In this document: piece after piece, positions 35,539 through 46,400 of the stretch
How the letters are laid out: the number at the start of each line of letters is the position of its first letter
Numbering within the stretch: position 1 is the first letter of the stretch
Assembly (NCBI GenBank): GCA_965218715.1
Contig: CBDCLY010000014.1
Span: 62,001-126,000, forward strand
Direction of reading: 5' to 3'
Origin: CBDCLY01 sp965218715
GTDB lineage: Bacteria > Bacteroidota > Bacteroidia > Flavobacteriales_E > Vicingaceae
DNA length: 64,000 bases
Made by a program: the position numbers and the translations under genes
Notes under the pieces: model-generated
Told to the model about the DNA's origin: nothing
Database searches by the model: none
The model's input: only the letters and a program-made list of their open reading frames with translations

Positions 35539-37623
35539 ATGAAAAATAAAAAGTCCCTAGTAATTTTTTTCAGCATAGGTCTTGCGGCATGCTTAGGCGC
35601 ATGTTCTATGGGAGAAAAAGAAACAGAAGAATCAAATCATGAAGAAGCGGTTGCAGAAGAACATGATGATTTCGTTTATACAGCTGATCAATTTTCAGAT
35701 TTAAAGGTAATTCGATATAAGGTTCCAGGTTTTGAAAACTTGAGTTTGAAAGAAAAAGAATTGCTGTATTATTTATATGAAGCAGCTTTATCGGGAAGAG
35801 ACATCATGTACATGCAAAATTATCAACACAATCTTGCCATTAGAAAAACTCTTGAAGCGGTGGTTGAAAATGAGAATGAGTTTAAGAATGATGAAGAATA
35901 TCCTGAGCTTTTAGAATATGCAAAAAGAGTATGGTTCTCAAATGGAATACACCATCATTACTCCAATAAGAAATTTGAACCAGATTTTAGCAGAGATTAC
36001 TTTACTCAAGTATTAAATCAACTAGCTGAAGGACAACTGCCACTAAAAGAAGGAGAAAGTAAAGAAGATTTTATTGACTTGTTAGCTGAAGTAATTTTCA
36101 ACCCTGAGATTGCTCCTAAAAAGGTGAATCTTAATCCAGATCAAGACCTTGTTGCAAGTTCGGCGGTAAACTTCTACGCAGAAGATGTGCAACAAGCTGA
36201 AGTTGAAGCGTATTATGAAGGCATTGATAAATTGGAAAAGAATCAGCCAGAATATGGATTAAATACACGACTTAGAAAAGTAAATGGTCAAATTATTGAA
36301 GATACCATGAAGGTTGGAGGCCTCTATTCTGAGGCCATAGAAAAGATCGTTTATTGGTTGGAAAAAGCCAGCACAGTGGCTGAAAACGAAGAGCAAAAAT
36401 TAAGTCTAGATCGTTTAGTTCAATATTATAAGTCGGGCTTAGTTTCTGATTGGGATGCTTATAACATTGCATGGGTAAACGATACCAATAGCACAACAGA
36501 TGTGGTAAATGGATTTATTGAGGTCTATAACGACCCATTGGGCTACAAAGGGTCTTTTGAATCTGTGGTATCCTTTAAAGATGCAGAAGCAACTAAAAGA
36601 ATTGAGGCAGTTAGTAAAGAGGCTCAATGGTTTGAAGACAATTCAAGCATTATGGACGAGCATAAGAAGGCGAATGTCACTGGAATTACCGGAAAGGTTA
36701 TTACTGTAGTGGTTGAAGCAGGAGATGCTTCACCGTCTACACCAATCGGAATTAATCTTCCTAACAGCAACTGGATAAGAGCAGAGCATGGCTCTAAAAG
36801 TGTAAGCCTAGGAAATGTAGTTGCAGCTTATGAACATTCTTCAAAAGAAGGCAAAAGCTCATTGTCTGAGTTTGCCTACTCAGATGAAGAGATAGAAAGG
36901 TCTAAGAACTATGGTGGAATCGCAGATTTATTGCACACAGATTTACATGAGGTAATTGGACATGCATCAGGAACCATCAATGAGGGAATAGGAACCCCAA
37001 AAGAAACGCTTAAAAGTTATGCGTCAACCTTAGAAGAGGGGAGAGCTGATTTAGTTGCTTTGTACTTCTTACATGATCAAAAGCTAATTGACATGGGATT
37101 AATAGAATCTTTAGATGTTGGTAAAACGGCCTATGATGATTACATCAAAAATGGAATGATGTTGCAATTGAAGCGTTTGAAAATTGGAGATGAAATTGAA
37201 GAAGCACACATGCGTAATAGACAATTAGTCGCCAAGTGGGCCTTTGAAAAAGGAAAAGACAAAAATGTAATTGAGCAGGTAAAGAAAGAAGGCAAAACTT
37301 ACTTTGTTATTAATGATTACGACGCATTAAGAGTGCTTTTTGGCGACTTGCTCAGAGAGTTACAGAGAATTAAGTCTGAAGGTGATTATGAAGCAGGCAA
37401 GGCCTTAGTTGAAGATTATGCAGTTAAAGTAGATCCAGAATTGCACCAAGAGGTCTTAGAAAGGTATAAAGAGTTAGACATTGCTCCTTATGGCGGGTTT
37501 GTGAACCCAAAACTTGAAGCAGTAATGGAAGGAGATAAAGTAGTTGATGTGAAGATTACTTTTCCTGAAAGTTTTACAGAACAGATGATGGAATACGGTA
37601 ACAACTATTCCTTTCTGAAATAA
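35539..37623 (+). CDS. Dipeptidyl-peptidase III (M49 family), lipoprotein
   Basis: A 694-residue zinc aminopeptidase. The six-residue family motif HEVIGH is at 470-475, followed downstream by EEGRADLVALY, which supplies the other zinc-binding Glu. It releases dipeptides from peptide N-termini. A lipoprotein-type signal is visible (LAACLGACSMG; Cys18 or Cys22 could be lipidated), so it should act in the periplasm or on the surface. Bacterial homologues are sometimes misnamed dihydrofolate reductase. It ends before a strong bidirectional terminator. Confidence 0.92.
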   Translation: MKNKKSLVIFFSIGLAACLGACSMGEKETEESNHEEAVAEEHDDFVYTADQFSDLKVIRYKVPGFENLSLKEKELLYYLYEAALSGRDIMYMQNYQHNLAIRKTLEAVVENENEFKNDEEYPELLEYAKRVWFSNGIHHHYSNKKFEPDFSRDYFTQVLNQLAEGQLPLKEGESKEDFIDLLAEVIFNPEIAPKKVNLNPDQDLVASSAVNFYAEDVQQAEVEAYYEGIDKLEKNQPEYGLNTRLRKVNGQIIEDTMKVGGLYSEAIEKIVYWLEKASTVAENEEQKLSLDRLVQYYKSGLVSDWDAYNIAWVNDTNSTTDVVNGFIEVYNDPLGYKGSFESVVSFKDAEATKRIEAVSKEAQWFEDNSSIMDEHKKANVTGITGKVITVVVEAGDASPSTPIGINLPNSNWIRAEHGSKSVSLGNVVAAYEHSSKEGKSSLSEFAYSDEEIERSKNYGGIADLLHTDLHEVIGHASGTINEGIGTPKETLKSYASTLEEGRADLVALYFLHDQKLIDMGLIESLDVGKTAYDDYIKNGMMLQLKRLKIGDEIEEAHMRNRQLVAKWAFEKGKDKNVIEQVKKEGKTYFVINDYDALRVLFGDLLRELQRIKSEGDYEAGKALVEDYAVKVDPELHQEVLERYKELDIAPYGGFVNPKLEAVMEGDKVVDVKITFPESFTEQMMEYGNNYSFLK

Positions 37624-37644
37624 GTTATTGAAGGAAGGAATTAA

Positions 37645-37672
37645 AAAAAGCCCCGCGGAAGCGGGGCTTTTT
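37645..37672. terminator. Bidirectional intrinsic terminator
   Basis: AAAAAGCCCCGC (37645-37656), loop GGAA, then GCGGGGCTTTTT (37661-37672), a perfect 12-bp stem with poly-A on one side and poly-T on the other. It sits between the convergent DPP III and POT transporter genes and can end transcription from both. Confidence 0.93.
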
Positions 37673-37693
37673 TTGTGTTTTATTAATTGGTGT

Positions 37694-39205
37694 TTACTCT
37701 ACACCATGCATTAATTTCTTTAGTGGCTTGTTAAATAGAGCGATAAGTATCGAAATTCCAATTAGTACATAACCAATAGTAGAGAAAATCTCAGTGTAGT
37801 TGGCTAAGCCTTGCTCAGTTGTTAATACTTCTCCTGAATCTCCATGTCCGCCAGTTAATGCTCCAATCTTACCACCTACATAATTGGCAATGGCAAAACT
37901 AAGGAACCAGGCTCCCATAGCAGTTCCAGAAAAACTCTTAGGAGATAGCTTTGTCACCATTGAAAGCCCAATAGGAGATAAGAATAGCTCCCCGGTAGTG
38001 TGCAACATGTATAAGACAACTAGGGTTAAAATTGGCACCTGAAATGCATCGTTGGCAAATGGAAGTGCTACAAGGGTAACTAAAAAGCCCAAGGCCAATT
38101 GGAAGATACCCAATGCAAATTTCATTGGAATACTTGGATTCTTTCCAATCTTAGAAAGTTTAATCCACATTACAGAGAATATTGATCCGAAGGTAATGAT
38201 GAAGAAAGGATTAAAGAACTGAGTCATCGCCGCTGGCATTTCCCATCCAAAAATTATTCGATCAACGTTTCTATCCGCAAAGAGCGTAAGTGAAGTTCCA
38301 GCTTGTTCAAAACAGGCCCAGAAGGTAATGTTGATTAGCATGAAAATGATCAAAGCAATCATTCTATCTTTCCAAATGTTTACCCCTTGCAGCTTATCTT
38401 CTTTTATCCCAGCCATTATAGCAACAGCAGAGATGTAAATGAAAAGACCAAGTAGGATATAATCCATCCATTCATTGTTTTGAATCAATAGATAACAGAG
38501 TGGAATTAGCAATAGGGAGCCTGCAGTAATCACCTGATACATAGGGATTGGTCCCAAAACTTTCTTTCTTCCTGCTTCTGTAATGTCTAGTCCTTCTGCC
38601 GCAGCGTAATTTTTTCTTCCACCATAAAAAACAAAGAACCCAGCTAACATACCAAAGCCAGCTAATGCAAATCCATATTTAAATCCATACACCTCACCAA
38701 CATAGGCCACAAGAGTGGTCGCTATTAAGGCACCAATGTTAATTCCGATATAGAAAATGGTAAACCCTGAATCTCTTCTAGGGTCATTGTCTTTGTATAG
38801 TTTACCAACTATAGTAGAGATGTTTGCCTTGAAATAGCCATTTCCTATAATAAGTGCGCCCATTCCAACCATAAGCATGTGTTCAGATCCTCCAAGTATG
38901 ATGAATTCACCAATGGACATTAATACGGCACCCAATAATACGGCATATCGATAACCTAAAAATTTATCCGCCATTCTACCACCTAGGATTGGCGCAGCGT
39001 AAATTAAACCAGTATATGCACCATAAATTAGTATTGCTTCAGCATCACCCTTCATTATGGATTTTACTAAATACAATGTCAGTAATACACGCATGCCGTA
39101 ATAGCATACCCTTTCCCACATTTCTGAGAAAAATAAGGTCATCAGCCCTTGAGGGTGGCCTTCATTGGCCGTCACAGCCTGATCGTTTTGTACTTCTTCG
39201 CTCAT
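37694..39205 (-). CDS. POT/PTR2 family proton-dependent peptide transporter
   Basis: A 503-residue membrane protein with about 14 helices. The substrate-binding region EMWERVCYYGMR is the ExxERxxYYG-type POT motif near the N-terminus, and GGRMADKFLGYR and FFKANISTIVG are conserved follow-ups. It imports di- and tripeptides with protons. The location between DPP III and DPP IV genes, which both make dipeptides, forms a peptide-use cluster. Confidence 0.93.
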   Translation of the reverse strand: MSEEVQNDQAVTANEGHPQGLMTLFFSEMWERVCYYGMRVLLTLYLVKSIMKGDAEAILIYGAYTGLIYAAPILGGRMADKFLGYRYAVLLGAVLMSIGEFIILGGSEHMLMVGMGALIIGNGYFKANISTIVGKLYKDNDPRRDSGFTIFYIGINIGALIATTLVAYVGEVYGFKYGFALAGFGMLAGFFVFYGGRKNYAAAEGLDITEAGRKKVLGPIPMYQVITAGSLLLIPLCYLLIQNNEWMDYILLGLFIYISAVAIMAGIKEDKLQGVNIWKDRMIALIIFMLINITFWACFEQAGTSLTLFADRNVDRIIFGWEMPAAMTQFFNPFFIITFGSIFSVMWIKLSKIGKNPSIPMKFALGIFQLALGFLVTLVALPFANDAFQVPILTLVVLYMLHTTGELFLSPIGLSMVTKLSPKSFSGTAMGAWFLSFAIANYVGGKIGALTGGHGDSGEVLTTEQGLANYTEIFSTIGYVLIGISILIALFNKPLKKLMHGVE

Positions 39206-39259
39206 GTTATTTAAATTATTGATTTGTTAAAAATAGATGATTTAAATGAATTATTAATT

Positions 39260-41500
39260 TTAAAGGTTTTCCAATAGGAAATCGGTCATTTTTTTATACA
39301 AATGAAAACGGGTATTTCCACCATAGATTCCATGATTCTTGTTAGGGTATACTGCCAAGTCGAATTGTTTATCGGCTTTCACTAAAGCATTGATCATTTC
39401 AGTAGTATTTTGGAAATGCACATTATCATCTGCAGAGCCATGTACTAATAAATAACTTCCTTTTAGTTTGTCTACATGATTTATTGGGGAGTTGTCGTCG
39501 TAACCATCTTCATTTTCTTGAGGCGTCTGCATGTACCTTTCCGTATAAATGGAATCGTAAAACCTCCAATTGGTTACAGGGGCAACAGCGATGGCTGCCT
39601 TGAAATGTTCTGCTCCTTTTAATAAACAAAGAGAAGACATATAGCCACCATAACTCCAGCCTTGGACACCAATTCTATTCCCATCAACATAAGGCAAGTT
39701 TGCCATGTATTTTGCTGCCTCTATTTGATCTTCTGTTTCGTATTTACCTAACTGTTTGTAGGTTATTTTTTTGAAATCTACCCCTCTTGCTCCGGTTCCT
39801 CTGTTGTCGACAGAAATGACGATGTACCCTTTTTGAGCCAACATTTGATGCCAGAAATAGTTTTGTCCTCCCCAAGCATTTTTTACAGTTTGAGATCCAG
39901 GGCCACCATATATGGTCAAGAAAACTGGGTATTTCTTAGCGGGATCAAATTGAGGAGGTTTTATCATCCATGCATTTAAAGAATGTCCCTTACTTGTTTT
40001 TATGCTAAAGAACGTCTTATTGCTAATGGCATATTCACTTAAGCGATCTCTTAAAGCTTGATTGTCTTCTAAGGTTCTTATTTTATTTCCATCTGATTGA
40101 TGCAATGTAACCGTGGTAGGCTCATTAGCAGTGGTGTGGTAATTCATAAAGAACTTGAAATTTTTGCTAAAAATGGCTGCATTATTCCCGTCTGATGAGC
40201 TCAGTCTTTTTTTCTTTTTGCCATCTAAGCCAATGGAATAAATATTTCTATCCATCGGGCTAGTTTCTGCAGATTGGAAATACAAGAGTCCATTTGCATC
40301 ATCTACCCCATAAAAATCGGTTAAGGGCCATTTACCTTTGGTGATTTGCTTTACCTCATTTCCTTTCATGTCATGCAAATAGGCATGTCTGAAACCGCTT
40401 TTTTCGCTCAAAATCACAAAATGCTTACCGTCATTGGTAAAATAAACTTCAAAAGGCATTTCGATATAAGTATCACTTTTTTCTTGATGGATGCTCATCC
40501 CCTCACCGCTTTGTGCATCAATCAAATTGATGTGCAATTCGTTTTGATGACGATTGGTACTTAATACAGCCAATTGATTTGGATTTCTTGTCCAATGAAT
40601 CGCTGGAAGGTATTCATAAGCCTGAGTAATTTGAACTTTTACGTTTTTCTCCTTATTCAGGTGAAAAATGAATAAACTAACTTTTGCATTATCTTCGCCG
40701 GCTTTTGGGTATTTAAATTCCTCTGTTGAAGGATAAAGTCCATCGTACATCTTCATGTTCCATTGCTTCACTTTGGATTCATCAAATCGATAATAGGCAA
40801 TTTTATCTCCATCTGGAGACCATTCAAAAGCTTTGGATAATTCTAATTCTTCTTCATAAACCCAATCAGATGCGCCATTAATGATGTGATTAAATTCTCC
40901 ATCCTTACTTATTTGAGTGTTTTTATTGTTGGAGAAGTCTTTTACAAAAAGGTTGTTATTGTAAACATATGCTACCTTATTTCCAGAAGGCGAGAAGCTT
41001 GCATACATCACTTTATCCTCATGCAAAACCTGTAACTCTTTACTGCTTAAGTCAAAAACGATAAAATTGGCCTTCCAAGAACGTCTGTAAATTGATTCCT
41101 TGTTGGAGGCAATCAACACCTTTTGTTCGTTGCTTGAGAATTCATAGGCACTTATGCTGAAGCTAGATCCATCCTGCTTTAGATCATTAGGATTGATTAA
41201 AATTTGAACCAATTTACCTGTCTTATAGGAATACTTAGCCAATTGCTTACCATTTTCAGTATTTTCAAGCACAGTGTAATGCGCCCCATCATTCATTGAC
41301 CTTAAGCCAGAAACTGACTTAGCATAAAAAGCATACTTTTTCCAAATATCCTCTAGGTTGATTGCCTTTTTGCTGTCGGAGAATTCCTGACTATTAAATT
41401 CTCTATCCACCGGTGCCTCTTCTTGGCCATAAGACAAGTTTGAGCAAAGGCTAATGCCCGCTACAATAAGGCCAATTGTAAATTTTGTGTTGAACTTCAT
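39260..41500 (-). CDS. Dipeptidyl peptidase IV-like serine peptidase (S9)
   Basis: A 746-residue exported peptidase with a signal peptide (1-25). An N-terminal beta-propeller (~60-480) carries the DWVYEEEL stretch with the double-Glu typical of DPP IV. The catalytic domain has the nucleophile Ser616 (GWSYGGYMS), the Asp in HGSADDNVHFQN and the His in YPNKNHGI. It cleaves X-Pro/X-Ala dipeptides from N-termini in the periplasm. It is upstream of the POT transporter on the same strand (54-bp gap). Confidence 0.93.
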   Translation of the reverse strand: MKFNTKFTIGLIVAGISLCSNLSYGQEEAPVDREFNSQEFSDSKKAINLEDIWKKYAFYAKSVSGLRSMNDGAHYTVLENTENGKQLAKYSYKTGKLVQILINPNDLKQDGSSFSISAYEFSSNEQKVLIASNKESIYRRSWKANFIVFDLSSKELQVLHEDKVMYASFSPSGNKVAYVYNNNLFVKDFSNNKNTQISKDGEFNHIINGASDWVYEEELELSKAFEWSPDGDKIAYYRFDESKVKQWNMKMYDGLYPSTEEFKYPKAGEDNAKVSLFIFHLNKEKNVKVQITQAYEYLPAIHWTRNPNQLAVLSTNRHQNELHINLIDAQSGEGMSIHQEKSDTYIEMPFEVYFTNDGKHFVILSEKSGFRHAYLHDMKGNEVKQITKGKWPLTDFYGVDDANGLLYFQSAETSPMDRNIYSIGLDGKKKKRLSSSDGNNAAIFSKNFKFFMNYHTTANEPTTVTLHQSDGNKIRTLEDNQALRDRLSEYAISNKTFFSIKTSKGHSLNAWMIKPPQFDPAKKYPVFLTIYGGPGSQTVKNAWGGQNYFWHQMLAQKGYIVISVDNRGTGARGVDFKKITYKQLGKYETEDQIEAAKYMANLPYVDGNRIGVQGWSYGGYMSSLCLLKGAEHFKAAIAVAPVTNWRFYDSIYTERYMQTPQENEDGYDDNSPINHVDKLKGSYLLVHGSADDNVHFQNTTEMINALVKADKQFDLAVYPNKNHGIYGGNTRFHLYKKMTDFLLENL

Positions 41501-41599
41501 TGTTTGAATCGTTTATTCTAAAAATTGAAAACCGAATTTACATAAATTAGCTGGTCTAATCTCTATTGATGAATAGCAGCAATTCTTTTAGTCCATTAA

Positions 41600-42985
41600 G
41601 TGATAAATCAGTCCCAATTTTTCAAGGAATTCCTTAGTCCAAATCAAATCATAGAAGGTGAAGAAGAAAGAAAGGAATACGACCACGATTACACAGAAGA
41701 TCTTCATTATTTACCAGAAATTGTATTGATTCCAACAACCACTGAAGAGGTGTCTATAATTGCTAGGCATTGCAATGAAAATGAACTTCCTTTAACGGTA
41801 AGAGGAGCTGGGACAGGTTTAAGTGGAGGAGCCTTGCCTGTTCATGGGGGAGTGGTACTTTCAATGGAGAAGATGAATAGAATCCTAGACATCGATGAAG
41901 AGAACTTTCAGGCGACAATTGAACCGGGTGTAATTACACAGGTGTTTCAAGAAGAAGTTGCTAAAAAAGGCTTGTTTTATCCACCAGACCCTGCCAGCAA
42001 GGGTTTCTTGTTTTATAGGAGGGAACCTAGCCGAAAATAGTGGTGGTCCTAAAGCAGTAAAGTATGGTGTGACTAAAGACTATGTATTGAATCTAGAAGT
42101 GGTATTGGCAAATGGTGATATCATTTGGACTGGTGCAGATGTTCTAAAAAATGCAACTGGTTTAAATTTAACGCAATTGTTCATTGGAAGTGAAGGTATT
42201 TTAGGGATCATTTGCAAAGCTGTATTTCGTTTAAATCCCCTTGCCGAAGCATGATGTTTTGCTATTGGCTCCATTTAGGAAAGCTGCAGAGGCTTGCGAA
42301 GCTGTTAGTTCAATCTTTCATGCCGGCATCACTCCAAGCGGGTTAGAGTTCATGGAAAAGGATGCTTTATTGTTTGCTCAAAAGCACATTCCAGGAATTG
42401 AATTGGAAATTGCCGATGATGTAGAAGCTCACCTTCTTATTGAATTGGATGGTAATCAGATGGATCAAATTCTGAATGATGCTGAAAAAGTTTTTGAAGT
42501 CTTGGGTAATTTTCGATTGTGATGAAATATTGTTTGCAGATAATCAGGCCATGAAAGACAGGCTTTGGAAACTTAGAAGATGCCTCGGTGAAGCTGTTAA
42601 AGTAAACTCCATCTATAAGGAAGAGGACACTGTAGTTAAGCGTGCCTATTTAGCTCAATTGTTAAGTGGAGTGAAGGAGATAGGGAAATCTTATGGATTC
42701 GAATCTGTTTGTTATGGGCATGCGGGAGATGGAAATCTTCATGTAAACATACTGAAGGGCAATATGAGTGACGCCGATTGGAATGGGAAATTGAAAGAGG
42801 GCATTAAGGAAATCTTTTTGTTGTGTAAGTCTTTAGGTGGAACAATCTCAGGAGAGCATGGCATTGGATTGGTACAAAAAGAGTACATGCCTTTGCTTTT
42901 TAGTGAAACAGAACTGAACGTTCAACGTAGTATTAAACAAGTTTTAGATCCTAAAGGAATTTTAAATCCAGGAAAAATATTTTAG
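41600..42985 (+). pseudogene. FAD-linked oxidase (GlcD/D-lactate dehydrogenase type), three frameshifts
   Basis: Four consecutive frames together encode a ~460-residue GlcD-like flavoprotein: FAD-binding PCMH region (PTTTEEVSII, RGAGTGLSGGALP, GGNLAENSGGPKAVKYG) and the C-terminal FAD-linked oxidase domain (CYGHAGDGNLHVNIL, SGEHGIG, LDPKGILNPGK). Removing one T at 42004-42006, one C at 42237-42240 and one T at 42510-42513 restores a single frame. The start is a GTG at 41600; an ATG at 41569 would join only with another change. It would oxidise a 2-hydroxy acid such as glycolate or D-lactate. Error or decay is discussed in the findings. Confidence 0.85.
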
Positions 42986-42993
42986 TTCTGTCG

Positions 42994-43028
42994 TTGACAA
43001 TAATCTTTACAATGAAACTTTAACTTTG
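42994..43028 (+). promoter_or_regulatory. Candidate promoter for the lipoprotein/T9SS cargo pair
   Basis: TTGACA at 42994 and TAACTTTG at 43021-43028, an exact -7 match with a 24-base gap after TTG. The -7 element ends only 5 bp before the ATG at 43034, so the transcript would be leaderless. Confidence 0.45.
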
Positions 43029-43033
43029 TTAAC

Positions 43034-43459
43034 ATGCGTTTTGCGTTTCTATATACAATTTTTCTCCTTTTTTACTCTTGCTCCATCCATAAAAAAGGAA
43101 AGGACAATCAGGAATATTTTACTCCAATAGAAATGCCATTGTTGGATGAAGTTTATGTTCAAACAGAAGTCCCAGGAATGTCAGATGAAGGAAATAAGAC
43201 CTATTTGAATTTAAAATTTTCTCCGGGCATTATTGAGGGAGCTGATAGCCTAAAAACAATTTTTTCGAATACTATTCGTGAAAAAATATATGTTGATAAT
43301 GAGTTGAAGTCCAGAGTTTTAATTAAAAACACCTTATTTGATGATTCAAGTAAAGATTTTTGGTCTAATCAATTATCAATTCGTGTATATAAAGGGAAGG
43401 AAATTTACATGCAAACCCTTAACGAAATCCCAATTAAAGAAGCCATTTACTTGCCATAA
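43034..43459 (+). CDS. Putative small lipoprotein, unknown
   Basis: A 141-residue protein with a hydrophobic N-terminus and lipobox FYSC (Cys16). The mature part is mixed alpha/beta with no motif I recognise. It is 8 bp upstream of the large T9SS-type protein and is likely co-transcribed, so a link to it is possible but unsupported by homology. Confidence 0.65.
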   Translation: MRFAFLYTIFLLFYSCSIHKKGKDNQEYFTPIEMPLLDEVYVQTEVPGMSDEGNKTYLNLKFSPGIIEGADSLKTIFSNTIREKIYVDNELKSRVLIKNTLFDDSSKDFWSNQLSIRVYKGKEIYMQTLNEIPIKEAIYLP

Positions 43460-43467
43460 ATCCCAAT

Positions 43468-46400
43468 ATGAAAAATTTAATTAGCCTAGTTTTTATAATA
43501 TTTTCAGTAGTTCTTTCTGCTCAAACTGTTCACACTTATCAGTCAAAAGATTATAAAGCCGCAATGCAGGATAAGAGCATTAATTTCTATGAAGTTGTTC
43601 GATTAGCCGAAAGTCATTTTGAGAGCATAGATAAATCCAAAAAGGGGAGTGGATATAAGCCATTTCAACGTTGGAAGGTTCTGAATGAATATAAATATTA
43701 TCCAAGTGGAGAAAGGTCTCAAATTGATCCAGCCTTTGTAGAAAAGGAATATCAATCTTTTCAAAGAAAAAACAAAGTACAAAAAAACCTTCACAATGGG
43801 GAATGGGAAGAACTTGGGCCAAGAAGAATAGACAGTATCTCCGGTCATTATGCTGCAGGTCTAGGAAGGGTAGAAGACTTATATGTTGATCCATTGGATT
43901 CAAATGTCATTTATGTAGGATCTAGAAGTGGAGGATTTTGGTTTACAAATGATGGTGGGCAAAATTGGACAGTAAGCACAGATACCTTGGTAGCAACAGG
44001 CGTAAATACTTTTGATGTATCTCCAAGCAATTCCGATTCAATTTTAATTAATGTTAGGAATCCTCAAAATGGGCATTCACATGGAATTTATCAAAGCGCA
44101 GACGGAGGTTTAACATGGACACTTACTCCTTTTAATCACCAAAACTTAGGTTTGGGTGGCTTGGGTTCTTATTTTCAAGTTCTTGATATTAAATACCATC
44201 CTAGAATTAAAGACTTGGTCTTTGTAGGCACAAGCAATGGCATATATAGATCTACAAACAATCTTCAGAATTGGACGCTAGTAGGGAATTCCCTTGATGC
44301 TACCCAGATTTCTTTTCATCCCACAAATGATAGCATTATTTATCTGTACGATAATTATTTCTGGGTCAATAGTAAGAACATCATTCAACGTTCAACCGAC
44401 TTTGGACTTACTTATTCTCCTTCAAATTTCATACAAGGCAACAACAATCGAAGAAATGCATGGATAAGTGTTAGTCCCGATTGCCCAGATTGTGTCTACT
44501 TTGCTACAGATAATGGAGTATGGAAATCAACTGATAAAGGAATCAATTTTCAATTTCTCTCCAACTCACCTGAATCATGCAGGGCTTTTGCCGTAAGTGA
44601 TATTGATACTTCTAATATGGTTTACGGTTATGTAGACCTTGATGCCAGTACTGATGGCGGTAATACATTCATCAATAGAACTCGCTGGTCACTAGGAAAT
44701 ACAAATGGAGCCGGATCTGGTCACCAAGCTAGTTATAGAAACAGCAGCAATTACATTCATGCAGATCTAAGAAATGCCATCGCAGTAAACGGCGTATTTT
44801 ATGTTGCTACTGATGGTTTCGTTTCCAAAAGCTCAGACAATGGTGTTACTTGGACCAACCTTGGAGAAGGTCTTGGCATTAGAGAAAACTACAATTTAGG
44901 TGTTAGTCAATCCAACTATCATCGAACTATATCTGGTTCGCAAGACAATGGAACAAGCATCAATACTGAAAAAGGATGGTTAGAATTTTATGGTGCCGAT
45001 GGAATGGAAGGATTTATTCATCCTTTGAATGACGATTGGATGATTGGAAGCTTTCAGTATGGAGGAAGAAGGCTGACAACCAATGGTGGACAAAGTTCCA
45101 GTGGAAATAATCCTTCAGGCAGTTCCAATGCCTATTGGATAGCGCCAATGGCCCTTGACCCTAATAATCAAATGAATTATTACGATTTTAGATCAAGTGT
45201 TTATTTGAAGGAGAATTTTAACGGACCATCTACTGTTTTAGGAAGCCCAACTAGCTTTACAGGGGATATTGAACATGCAGCTATTGCGAATAACAATAGT
45301 AAGATCATGTACGTCTCTCAAGATCGATTCATTGACAAATCCATTGATGGAGGAAAAACATTTGTAAATGTTAAAAGAACTCTCCCGAATTATAGCATTA
45401 CAGACATTGCAATAGATCCTAATAATGATGATGTGGTTGTGGTTACTTATGCAAGGTATCAGCAAGACAATCAGAAAGTATTCATGACTAATAATGGTGG
45501 AAATACTTGGACCAACATCACAGCCAATTTAGGAAACATGCCCATCAATAGTGTTGTTATCGATCACAGCCCGCAATCCAATATCTACCTTGGGGCGGAA
45601 TTGGGAATTTATACCAAAGCCATGAATGGAACTAATTGGGTATTGCACAGCAACGGATTTCCTAATGTAAGTACACGTGAATTGGACATCCATTATGGTA
45701 GCAATACATTGCGTGCAGCCACTTGGGGTAGGGGTTTATGGGAAGTAGCTTTGGCTGGAAGAAATTCTTTTCCAGCAATTGTTCAAGCAAGAATTAATAG
45801 TACACCAAGTTTAAGTGCTCCAAAAACTAAAACTAGACAGTTTCCAGAAGCTGAAATTTCTTATTCAGGGAATTTAAGTAGCGTTTATGTTGAGTGGTCT
45901 CAGGATACCAACTTGTTGTCGAACAGCATTCCGATGAGTAATACCAAAGATTCTACTTGGAAAAGCACGATGCCCTTGCCTAATGGACCTGATAGCAGTC
46001 ATATTTTCTTTAGAATAGTAGCTGTAGGGGCCAATCAAGATACAAGTAAATCTTATCGATACATGTATGAATTAAGACCTTACGAAGTTTGCGCTGCTAG
46101 TGGTTTACAATCTTCTGTATTGCACATTATTAATGCAAGTATTAATAATGTAAGTACCACCACCACTAATGATGTCTATTCTTTAGATACAGTAAATCTA
46201 GTTGATTTATACTTAGATTCTAGCTACTCAGCTAACTTAACAGCTAGTTTTGTTTTTCAAGGCAATGATTTTGGAGTTTGGATTGATTTCAATTCCGACG
46301 GAGAATTTTCTGCCAATGAGATGGTTTTAAATGCAGTTAATAATGGTGTTAATGCAACTCAAACTTTTACTGTTCCAAATAATGCATTTGTAGGCGACAC

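Noticed and set aside
41569..41600. ATG at 41569 as the true start of the FAD oxidase
   Set aside because: It is in a different frame and would require a further indel in the CCC near 41612; the GTG at 41600 gives a sufficient N-terminus.
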